Assembly (NCBI GenBank): GCA_033720955.1
Contig: JAWWBN010000139.1
Location: 1 to 10,015, forward strand
From: JAWWBN01 sp033720955
GTDB taxonomy: Bacteria; Acidobacteriota; Thermoanaerobaculia; Multivoradales; JAHEKO01
Direction: 5' to 3'
Length of the DNA: 10,015 bases
Shown: piece by piece, positions 1 to 6,483 of the stretch
Layout of the letters: each line of letters begins with the position of its first letter
Numbering within the stretch: the first letter of the stretch is position 1
Translations under genes and position numbers: made by a program
Notes under the pieces: model-generated
What the model was told of the DNA's origin: nothing
Database searches by the model: none
The model's input: only the letters and a program-made list of their open reading frames with translations

Positions 1-1
1 G

Positions 2-370
2 GTGGAGGCCGTCGGAGAGCCCGCCACCACTCCTTTGCCGCCGCGGGAGGAGCTCGGCGAGCTGACCCTGGTGGGCGAGATCGTGGACAGCAAGTGCTAC
101 CTCGGCGTGATGCGGCCCGGCCGGCAGCGCGCGCACCGCGCCTGCGCCTCGCTCTGCATTCGGGGGGGCGTTCCGCCTATGGTGGTGGTGCGGCGGCCGG
201 ACGGCCAGCGCTGGCACCTGCTCCTCACCGACCTCGGCGGGGGCCCCGCGGGCCCCGCCGTCCTCGACCTGGTGGCCGAGCCGGTGGAGATTACCGGCCA
301 TGTGACCCGGCAGGGTAATCTCTACTATCTGGCCGCCGGCCCGGAGGCGATCCGGCACCGACGAGGCTGA
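2..370 (+). CDS. Small Cys/His-motif protein of unknown function, possibly 5'-truncated
   Basis: I cannot name this gene. The frame opens with GTG at base 2, but the window edge is one base away, so the true start may lie upstream; 122 residues are visible. The core is a V-x-G-E-I-V-D-S-K-C-Y pattern at about 24-33, then H45, C48 and C52 in the stretch HRACASLC, then G-G-V-P-P. Three cysteines and a histidine in a compact block suggest a metal, haem or disulfide site. The remainder alternates short beta-like hydrophobic stretches (VVVRR, LVAEPVEITGHV, LYYLAAG) and could form a small barrel. Similar VxGxIVDxxCY...HxxCAxxC layouts occur, from memory, in small exported bacterial proteins of unknown role. 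No signal peptide is visible, but the N-terminus may be missing. It ends 19 bases before the next gene on the same strand, so it may be cotranscribed with it. Confidence 0.72.
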   Translation: MEAVGEPATTPLPPREELGELTLVGEIVDSKCYLGVMRPGRQRAHRACASLCIRGGVPPMVVVRRPDGQRWHLLLTDLGGGPAGPAVLDLVAEPVEITGHVTRQGNLYYLAAGPEAIRHRRG

Positions 371-389
371 GATAATCCCCCGCGAAACG

Positions 390-1181
390 ATGCAGAGAGC
401 CAGCACGATCGACCGCTACCCGATCGCTCCGGAGCAGATCCCGGAGCGGGAGCTTTCGGCCAGCCGCTACCTGGTCCGCTTCGCCCGCAGCCCCGAGGAG
501 CTGGACGAGATCCTGCGCCTGCGCTTCGAGGTCTTCAACCTGGAGATGGGAGAGGGGCTGGACTCCTCCTTCGAGACCGGGCGCGACCAGGACGAGTTCG
601 ACGCCGTCTGCCATCACCTGATGGTCATCGAGCGCGAGACCGATCGGGTGGTGGGCAGCTACCGGGTGCAGACCTGGGAGATGGCGCGCGACAACCTCGG
701 CTTCTACTCCGCCACCGAGTTCGACCTGCAGGCCCTGCCCCCCTCCATCCGCGACCACTCGGTGGAGATCGGCCGGGCCTGCGTGGCCAAGACCCATCGC
801 TCCACCCGGGTCCTCTTCCAGCTCTGGAAGGGTCTCGCCCTCTACGTCACCTCCAACGCGAAGCGCTACGTGTTCGGCTGCGCCTCGCTCACCAGCCAGG
901 ACCCCCACGAGGGCAAGGCCCTGATGGACTTCTTCGAGCGCGAGGGGCACCTGCACCCGGACCTGACGGTCCACCCCCAGCCCGGCCTCGAGTGCTACGA
1001 CGCCGGTTTCCAGGCCCGGTCCGACGCCACGCCCGAGCTCCCCATGCTGCTGCGCACCTACCTGCGCCACGGCGCCAAGGTCTGTGGACCTCCGGCCGTC
1101 GACCGGCTCTTCAAGACGATCGACTACTTCGTGGTCATCGACGCCGCCACGATGTCCCAGAGAGACGCCTTCTTCGAGTGA
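390..1181 (+). CDS. olsB: OlsB-like GNAT N-acyltransferase (lyso-ornithine lipid synthase type)
   Basis: Predicted 263-residue N-acyltransferase of the OlsB/Acetyltransf_5 group. OlsB moves a 3-hydroxyacyl chain from acyl carrier protein to the alpha-amino group of ornithine, giving lyso-ornithine lipid at the cytoplasmic membrane. Family-like features are the early R-x-R-F-E-V-F stretch (43-49), an acidic DEFD (68-71) followed by CHH, the GNAT-like VGSYR (88-92), the core SVEIGRACV with E126 (124-132), the LYVTSNAKRYVFGCASL stretch (151-167), and a C-terminal block ending in TIDYFVVID. Length fits the family. The ATG at 390 lacks a clear Shine-Dalgarno sequence. The stop overlaps the GTG start of a PlsC-like gene by 4 bases, so this is an N-acylase plus O-acylase pair as in olsB/olsA systems. 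The substrate could be another amino acid: related GlsB enzymes make glycine lipids. The family call is firm; ornithine as substrate is inferred. Confidence 0.85.
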   Translation: MQRASTIDRYPIAPEQIPERELSASRYLVRFARSPEELDEILRLRFEVFNLEMGEGLDSSFETGRDQDEFDAVCHHLMVIERETDRVVGSYRVQTWEMARDNLGFYSATEFDLQALPPSIRDHSVEIGRACVAKTHRSTRVLFQLWKGLALYVTSNAKRYVFGCASLTSQDPHEGKALMDFFEREGHLHPDLTVHPQPGLECYDAGFQARSDATPELPMLLRTYLRHGAKVCGPPAVDRLFKTIDYFVVIDAATMSQRDAFFE

Positions 1182-1972
1182 CGCCGATCGTCTGGCTGCG
1201 CATCGGGGTGCGGTTCGTGTCGCTCTCCGCCATCACCCTGATCCGGCTCAACGTCTGGCTGGTGGGCATCCCCTTCACCCGCAGCTCGCCGCGGGCGCGA
1301 GGCCGCTGGCGCGACCGCCAGCTCCGGGGCTGGTCGCGGGGACTCCTCCGGGTGCTCGGCGGCCGCGTGACCTGCTTCGGGACACCGCCGCGTCACCCCT
1401 TTCTCCTCGTGTCCAACCACCTCTCCTACGTGGACGTGATGGTTCTGGGCAGCGTCGTCCAGGGGGTCTTCGTGGCCAAGTCGGAGGTCGCCCGCTGGCC
1501 CTTCATCGGCCCCCTCACCCGCTGGGGGGACACGATCTTCGTGGACCGCGGGAGCCGGCGCTCCGTGCCCCGGGCGCTCGAGCGGATCGAGGAGCTGATC
1601 GACGCCGGCGACGCGGTGATCGTCTTCCCCGAGGGCACCAGCTCGCCCGGCGTCGAGGTGCTCCCCTTCACCTCGCCGCTGCTCGCCGTGGCCGCCCGCA
1701 AGCTGCAGCCGGTCTCCTACGCGACCCTGACCTACGCCACCGACGCCGGCGAGATGCCGGCCCACCTCTCCGTCTGCTGGTGGGGCGACATGACCCTGGT
1801 CGGCCACATCGTCCACCTGCTGTCGCTCAAACGCTTCCGGGCCACGGTGATCTTCGGCGACGAGCCGCTGATCGACCCCGACCGCAAGGAGCTGGCGCGC
1901 CGGCTGCGCGACGCGGTGGCCGAGAGCTTCGATCCGGTAGTCTCTGCGGAGGAGCTATGTCACGAGCTCTGA
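1178..1972 (+). CDS. olsA: PlsC/OlsA-like 1-acyl-glycerol-3-phosphate or lyso-aminolipid O-acyltransferase
   Basis: Acyltransferase of the PlsC/LPLAT family, 264 residues. It shows the four usual blocks: NHLSYVD (80-86), the catalytic HX4D with H81 and D86; FVDRGSR (121-127); FPEGT (150-154) for binding the acceptor; and a fourth block around P178 (LQPVSYATLTY). Residues 10-32 are hydrophobic and probably anchor it in the inner membrane. The GTG at 1178 was chosen because it gives a normal-length N-terminus and a GTGA overlap with the upstream olsB-like stop, typical of translational coupling; the frame is open further upstream but reads as an antiframe of olsB. Paired with OlsB, it most likely puts the second, ester-linked acyl chain on the 3-hydroxy group of the lyso-aminolipid. 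A plain phosphatidic-acid PlsC role cannot be excluded, since OlsA enzymes are members of the same family and some have both activities. Confidence 0.92.
   Translation: MTPIVWLRIGVRFVSLSAITLIRLNVWLVGIPFTRSSPRARGRWRDRQLRGWSRGLLRVLGGRVTCFGTPPRHPFLLVSNHLSYVDVMVLGSVVQGVFVAKSEVARWPFIGPLTRWGDTIFVDRGSRRSVPRALERIEELIDAGDAVIVFPEGTSSPGVEVLPFTSPLLAVAARKLQPVSYATLTYATDAGEMPAHLSVCWWGDMTLVGHIVHLLSLKRFRATVIFGDEPLIDPDRKELARRLRDAVAESFDPVVSAEELCHEL
1948..1954 (+). promoter_or_regulatory. Shine-Dalgarno of the DinB-like gene
   Basis: GGAGGAG lies inside the 3' end of the PlsC-like gene, two bases before ATG 1957 (four from the GGAGG core). It is the strongest ribosome site on the + strand of this window and fixes the start of the downstream gene, which overlaps the upstream one by 16 bases. 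Confidence 0.75.
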
Positions 1973-2481
1973 TCGAACAGAACCTGCAACTGCTGGCGCA
2001 GGCCCGCGCCCTGCTCGACGCCCTGGACGACGAGCGGTTCGCCGGGCCCCGCGGCGACGGAGGCCGGGAAGCCGGGGTCGGCCCGCATCTCCGTCACTGC
2101 ATCGACTTCTACCGCTGCTTCCTGCGCGACCTCCCGCGGGGCCGGATCGACTACGACCGGCGAGAGCGGGAGTTGGACCTCGAGCGCCGCACCGAGGCCG
2201 CCCGGGCCGCCATCGCGGCCATCGAGGCCGCGCTCGGGGAGGTGACACCCGACGACCGGAGGCTCGACGTGCGGGTGGACACGGCCCCCGACGAGGATCC
2301 GGAGACCGCCTGGAGCGGCTCCTCCCTGTCGCGCGAGCTGCGCTTCCTCGTCAGCCACACGGTGCACCACTACGCCCTGATCGCCCAGCGTCTGCGCGCC
2401 GGCGGATTCGACCCCGGCGCGTCGTTCGGCGTCGCCCCCTCCACCCTCGCCTTCTGGTCCGAGCAGGACGCCGCGGGCTAG
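1957..2481 (+). CDS. DinB/YfiT-like four-helix-bundle protein
   Basis: 174-residue protein with the features of the DinB/YfiT superfamily, metal-binding four-helix bundles. Some members are thiol-dependent S-transferases and most have unknown substrates. The probable metal triad is H47 in the PHLRHCIDFY stretch (43-52), with H134 and H138 in the HTVHH block (134-138). Both motifs sit where the family places them, with a helical, charge-rich region between. No signal peptide or membrane segment is seen, so it is probably cytoplasmic. The start at ATG 1957 is supported by GGAGGAG just upstream. It overlaps the PlsC-like gene by 16 bases and is followed after 37 bases by the three-domain hydrolase/DedA/ATP-grasp gene, so it sits inside the presumed lipid operon. 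Whether it works in lipid metabolism or on a low-molecular-weight thiol is not shown by the sequence. Confidence 0.82.
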   Translation: MSRALIEQNLQLLAQARALLDALDDERFAGPRGDGGREAGVGPHLRHCIDFYRCFLRDLPRGRIDYDRRERELDLERRTEAARAAIAAIEAALGEVTPDDRRLDVRVDTAPDEDPETAWSGSSLSRELRFLVSHTVHHYALIAQRLRAGGFDPGASFGVAPSTLAFWSEQDAAG

Positions 2482-2518
2482 CCCGGGGCGCGAGCCCGGA
2501 GCGACAGCCCGCCCCCCC

Positions 2519-5095
2519 ATGACCAAGCGCCGGGGATGCCTCCGCTGGGGGCTCGCCGTCTATCTGCTCCTGCTGGCGGCTTCGCACCTGGTCCGTGGCC
2601 TCACCCCCGAGCCGCCACCGCCGGCGGATCTCGAGCGGGTCGAGGTCCGGGTCGCCTCCGGCGGGCGGCTCGGCGAGCGCCGGCTGCCCCTCTACTTCCG
2701 CCGCTGGGAGCCGGAGGGCGCCGGCGAAGCGACCCCGGTGATGCTGCTCCTGCACGGAAGCCCCGGGAGCAGCTCGGACTTCGCCACCCTCGGGCCGGCT
2801 CTCGGGCGGCGGCTGCGGGTGGTGGCGCCGGACCTCCCCGGCTTCGGCGCCTCGACGGCGCCGGTGCCCTCCTACTCGGTACGCGCCCACGCCCTCTACG
2901 CCCGTCAGCTCCTCGATCACCTGGGCGTGGAGCGCGTCCACCTGCTGGGCTTCAGCATGGGGGGCGGCGTGGCGATCGAGATCGCCGACCGCGAGCCGGA
3001 GCGGGTGGCGTCGCTGGTCCTGCTCTCCGCCATCGGGGTGCAGGAGCTGGAGCTGCTGGGCCGCTACTCGCTGAACCACGCCGTGCACGGCGCGCAGCTC
3101 GCGACGCTCTGGCTCGCGCACGAGGCGGTGCCCCACTTCGGGTGGCTCGACGGGGCCCTCCTGAGCCGCGCCTACGCTCGCAACTTCTTCGACACCGACC
3201 AGCGACCCCTACGCCCGGCGCTCGCCCGTCTCTCCGCGCCCACCCTCCTCCTGCACGGGGAGCGGGACATCCTCGTTCCAGTCGCGGCGGCGCGTGAGCA
3301 TCACCGGCTGGTGCCCCAGAGCGAGCTCGTGTCGCTCGACGCGAACCACTTCGTCGTCTTCGGCGGCGGCGAGCGGCTGGCGCCTCCCGTCCTCGACTTC
3401 GTGGACCGGGTCGAGGCCGGCGTCGCCCGCCGCCGCGAGAACGCCGACCCCGAGCGGCTGGCGGCGGCGGAGCAGCCTTTCGATCCGGCGAGCGTGCCGC
3501 CGGCCACGGCCCTCGCCCTGGTGGTGCTGATGGCGCTGCTGGCCCTCTCGACCCTGCTCTCCGAGGACCTGACCTGCGTCGCCGCCGGGCTCCTGGTGGC
3601 CAGCGGCCGGATCCACTTCTGGCCCGCGGCGCTGGCCTGCTGCGCCGGCATCCTCGTCGGCGACCTGGCCATCTTCTGGACCGGGCGTCTGCTGGGCCGG
3701 CGGGTGCTCCACCGGCGCCCGCTGCGGTGGCTGATCAAGCCGGACCAGGTGCAACGCAGCTCCGCCTGGTTCCGCCGCCGCGGCCCGGTGGTGATCATCC
3801 TCTCCCGGTTCCTCCCCGGCACCCGGGTGGGCACCTACTTCGCCGCCGGCCTGCTGCACACCTCGTTCTGGCGTTTTCTCGCCTACTTCGGGGCGGCGGT
3901 GGTCATCTGGACGCCCGCGCTGGTGTGGATCGCCCGGATGGTGGGCGCTCCGGCCTTCCGGACCCTGCGCGAGTTCCAGGTCTGGGCGCTGCCCGGCTTT
4001 CTGCTCCTGGCCGTCGCGATCTGGGGCCTCGTGGAGCTGGCCGAGGCGCTGGCCACGCCGCGGGGCCGGCGGCGGCTGGCCGGCTGGTGGAAACGGAAAC
4101 GGGAGTGGGAGTTCTGGTCTCCCTGGGTGTTCTACCCGCCGCTGGTCGTCTACTACCTGCTCCTCGCGCTCCGCCACCGCAGCCTGACCCTCTTCACCGC
4201 GGCCAACCCCGCCCTGCCGGGAGGGGGCTTTCTCGGCGAGTCCAAGAGCGCCATCCTCGACCGGCTCCCCGCCGACGCGGTGGCCCCCTACCGCCTGCTG
4301 CCCGCCGAAGGCGACCGCGCCGCCGAGCTCGCCGCCTTCCTGGCCGAGCGCGACGGGCGGCTGCCGGTGGTGCTCAAGCCGGACGTGGGTCAACGCGGCG
4401 CGGGCGTCCACGTGGTGCGCACGCTGGAGAAGGCGCACGAGGTCCTCGAGAGCTGCGACGCCGACCTGCTGGTCCAGGAGTACGTCGCGGGAGCGGAGTT
4501 CGGAGTGTTCTACGTGCGCCCCCCGGAGCGGGAGAGCGGCACCGTCTTCTCCATCACCCGCAAGCTGCTGCCGGAGGTGACGGGCGACGGCCGGCGCACC
4601 TTGGAGGAGCTCATTTTGGCGGACCCGCGGGCGGTCGCGCTGGCGCGCAGCTATCTCGCCGGGCTGGGCGATCGCGCCCTCCGGGTGCCGGCGCCGGGCG
4701 AGCGGGTGCGCATCACCGAGCTCGGCACCCACTGCCGCGGCGCCATCTTCCTCGACGGCTCCCACCTGGCCACTCCGGCCCTGGCGCGACGGCTGGACGA
4801 GATCAGCCGTCCGTTCGAGGGCTTCCACTTCGGTCGCTACGACCTCCGGGCGCCCTCCGAAGAGGCGCTGACCGAAGGCCGGGGTCTCGTGGTGCTGGAG
4901 CTGAACGGCGTCTCGAGCGAGGCCACCCACATCTACGACCCGAAGCACTCCTTGATCCACGCCTACCGGGTGCTCTTCCGGCAGTGGCGGCTGGCCTTCG
5001 AGATCGGCCGGGCGAACCGCGCCCGGGGCGCTGAGCCGGAGCGCTTCTGGCCCATGCTGGCCACCCTCTGGGGGCGCCGGCTGGACGGCGGCTAG
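2519..5095 (+). CDS. Three-domain fusion: alpha/beta hydrolase, DedA/VTT membrane domain, ATP-grasp ligase
   Basis: 858 residues in three modules. (1) A basic N-terminus and one hydrophobic segment (10-27), then an alpha/beta hydrolase (about 72-300): oxyanion LLHGSPG (77-83), nucleophile elbow GFSMGG with S146, acid D250 in HGERD, base H277 in NHF. (2) A DedA/VTT domain (about 330-510): GDLAIFWTGRLLGR (381-394) and LSRFLPGTR (428-436), with several membrane segments; family members move lipids such as undecaprenyl phosphate or phosphatidylethanolamine across membranes. (3) A strongly basic linker (516-530), a hydrophobic stretch (534-552), then ATP-grasp (about 560-830): K620 in VLKPD, glycine loop GQRGAG (624-629), E654, VTGDG (687-691), D775 in YDLR, E794 and N796 in LELNG. 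The acceptor and acid of the ligase are unknown. No stop or frame break separates the modules. The start has only a weak ribosome site, GGAG about 17 bases upstream. Domain calls are firm; function is inferred. Confidence 0.9.
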   Translation: MTKRRGCLRWGLAVYLLLLAASHLVRGLTPEPPPPADLERVEVRVASGGRLGERRLPLYFRRWEPEGAGEATPVMLLLHGSPGSSSDFATLGPALGRRLRVVAPDLPGFGASTAPVPSYSVRAHALYARQLLDHLGVERVHLLGFSMGGGVAIEIADREPERVASLVLLSAIGVQELELLGRYSLNHAVHGAQLATLWLAHEAVPHFGWLDGALLSRAYARNFFDTDQRPLRPALARLSAPTLLLHGERDILVPVAAAREHHRLVPQSELVSLDANHFVVFGGGERLAPPVLDFVDRVEAGVARRRENADPERLAAAEQPFDPASVPPATALALVVLMALLALSTLLSEDLTCVAAGLLVASGRIHFWPAALACCAGILVGDLAIFWTGRLLGRRVLHRRPLRWLIKPDQVQRSSAWFRRRGPVVIILSRFLPGTRVGTYFAAGLLHTSFWRFLAYFGAAVVIWTPALVWIARMVGAPAFRTLREFQVWALPGFLLLAVAIWGLVELAEALATPRGRRRLAGWWKRKREWEFWSPWVFYPPLVVYYLLLALRHRSLTLFTAANPALPGGGFLGESKSAILDRLPADAVAPYRLLPAEGDRAAELAAFLAERDGRLPVVLKPDVGQRGAGVHVVRTLEKAHEVLESCDADLLVQEYVAGAEFGVFYVRPPERESGTVFSITRKLLPEVTGDGRRTLEELILADPRAVALARSYLAGLGDRALRVPAPGERVRITELGTHCRGAIFLDGSHLATPALARRLDEISRPFEGFHFGRYDLRAPSEEALTEGRGLVVLELNGVSSEATHIYDPKHSLIHAYRVLFRQWRLAFEIGRANRARGAEPERFWPMLATLWGRRLDGG
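5092..5095. other. Interlocked convergent stop codons (CTAG)
   Basis: The palindrome CTAG carries the TAG stop of the + strand fusion gene (5093-5095) and the TAG stop of murD2 on the - strand (5094-5092). The two operons therefore converge with no spacer and no room for a bidirectional terminator between the coding regions. Confidence 0.95.
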
Positions 5096-6471
5096 AGCCC
5101 GGCGGCCGCGGCGAAGGCCGCGCCGCGCTCGCGGTAGTCGCGGAAGCGCCCGAAGCTGGCGGCGGCGGGCGACAGGAGCACCACCCCGCCCTTCGGGGTC
5201 TCGCGGCGGGCGATCTCCACCGCCTCCTCGAGGCCGGCGGCCTCGAAGAGCGCCGGGCGCGCCGGGGAGTCCACCCGTTGGAGCTCGGCGCGCAGCGCCG
5301 CCGCGACCCGGGCCCCGCTCTCCGGCAGACAGATCACCGCCTGCACGGGCGCGGCCACCAGGCGGGCGGCGAGGCCGCCGTACTCCACCCCGCGGTCGTG
5401 TCCGCCCACCAGCACGGTGACGGGCCGGCCGGCGAAGGCGGCCACCGCCGCCACAGTGGCCTCGGGGATGGTCGAGAGGCTGTCGTCCACCCAGAGCAGC
5501 CCGTCGCGCTCCCCCAGCCGCTGCAGCCGGTGCGGGAGGGGGCGGTGCTCGCCCAGCGCCTCCAGACAGGGGTCCGTGGCCGCTCCGAGGGCCCGGGCGG
5601 CGGCCAGCGCGGCGCAGGCGTTGACCAGGTCGTGCTCCCCCGACAGCGGCAGCTCGCCGAGCGACGCCAGCCGCCGCCCGCCGTCCCAGAGGGCGCCGTC
5701 GCAGGAGTGAAGGCCGGCCGGATCGTTGAAAAAGACCGGATCGTGGAAGAGGTCCAGCCGCTCCCGGATCCGCCGGTCGGCGCGGTTGATCACCGCGGCC
5801 CCCGGCGGCAGGCCGCCAAAGGGGCGCAGCTTGTCGGCGAAGTACCTCTCCTCCCCGCCGTGCCAGGTCAGGTGCTCGGGGTAGAGGTTCAGCAGCACCC
5901 CCAGGTCGGCGGTGGCGTCGAGGTCGGCGGCCTGGTAGCTCGACAGCTCGAGCACCCAGACCTCGGGCCGCGGCTCGAGGTCGTCGGCGGCGAGGGGCGG
6001 GCGCCCGATGTTGCCGACCGCGGCGGCGGGGATCCCCGCGCGGACGAGCATCGCCGCGAGCATCGAGACGGTGGTGGACTTGCCCTTGGTCCCGGTGACG
6101 AAGGCCACCCGGCCGCGGGGCGGCAGGTCGAACCAGAGCTGGGTCGCCGAGGTCACCGTCAGCCCGGCGGAGCGAGCCGCCACGATCTCGGGGCGATAGA
6201 GGCTTACGCCGGGGGACTTGACGATCAGATCGTAGCCGCCGAGCGACGCGGGTCGCGCGGCGCCGGCGAGCACCCGGACGTCGTCCCACCCAGCCAGGAG
6301 CCGGCGCGCCGCGGCCTCCTCGCCGGCGTCGTCCAGGAGGACCTCGAAGCGCGCCCCCGGCACCCACCGGCGGAGATGGTCGAGGGCGGCCCGCCCCTCC
6401 CGGCCCAGCCCCCAGATGCCGATCCGGCCGCCGGCCAGGCCCGCCAGCCGCTGGGGAGAGAGGGGCGCCAC
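5092..6471 (-). CDS. murD2: MurD2: UDP-N-acetylmuramoyl-L-alanine--L-glutamate ligase
   Basis: 459-residue Mur ligase of the MurD branch. Visible are the N-terminal Rossmann-like GIWGLGREG (18-26), the central ATPase P-loop VTGTKGKST (125-133), ELSSYQ (175-180), LNLYPEHLTWHG (194-205), WVDDSLSTIPEAT (327-339), VGGHDRG (355-361) and the C-terminal LLSPAAASFGRF (432-443). The enzyme joins a glutamate to UDP-MurNAc-L-alanine in the cytoplasm, using ATP. I call it MurD2, the L-glutamate-specific form described in Xanthomonas, because the gene directly upstream is MurL, which only makes sense with an L-Glu-adding ligase. Sequence alone would also fit an ordinary D-Glu MurD. The start is GTG at 6471, ten bases after the murL stop, with GAGG overlapping that stop. 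The last codons interlock with the convergent fusion gene. Confidence 0.88.
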   Translation of the reverse strand: MAPLSPQRLAGLAGGRIGIWGLGREGRAALDHLRRWVPGARFEVLLDDAGEEAAARRLLAGWDDVRVLAGAARPASLGGYDLIVKSPGVSLYRPEIVAARSAGLTVTSATQLWFDLPPRGRVAFVTGTKGKSTTVSMLAAMLVRAGIPAAAVGNIGRPPLAADDLEPRPEVWVLELSSYQAADLDATADLGVLLNLYPEHLTWHGGEERYFADKLRPFGGLPPGAAVINRADRRIRERLDLFHDPVFFNDPAGLHSCDGALWDGGRRLASLGELPLSGEHDLVNACAALAAARALGAATDPCLEALGEHRPLPHRLQRLGERDGLLWVDDSLSTIPEATVAAVAAFAGRPVTVLVGGHDRGVEYGGLAARLVAAPVQAVICLPESGARVAAALRAELQRVDSPARPALFEAAGLEEAVEIARRETPKGGVVLLSPAAASFGRFRDYRERGAAFAAAAGL

Positions 6472-6479
6472 GGCCGACG

Positions 6480-6483
6480 CCTC
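6480..6483 (-). promoter_or_regulatory. Shine-Dalgarno of murD2
   Basis: Read on the - strand, GAGG begins inside the murL TGA stop and sits eight bases before the GTG start at 6471. It supports that GTG and suggests translation of murD2 is coupled to murL. Confidence 0.55.

Noticed and set aside
992..1177. N-terminal extension of the PlsC-like gene to an upstream ATG
   Set aside because: This part is out of frame inside the olsB-like gene and reads as Arg/His-rich sequence; GTG 1178 gives normal family length and a coupled GTGA overlap.
2483..2499. CCGGG/CCCGG inverted repeat just after the DinB-like stop, as a possible terminator
   Set aside because: Only a five-pair stem with a seven-base loop, no T-run after it, and such matches are common in GC-rich DNA. 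The next gene starts 20 bases on and is probably cotranscribed.
3209..6367. Very long - strand open frame (over 1000 codons) antisense to the fusion gene and across murD2
   Set aside because: It is rich in Arg, Gly, Pro, Gln and His with no domain motif; it lies antisense to a gene with three well-defined domains and out of frame with murD2. Long antiframes are expected at this GC content.
5092..6471. Ordinary D-Glu-specific MurD
   Set aside because: Not excluded by motifs alone, but the directly adjacent murL makes the L-Glu-adding MurD2 form the better call.
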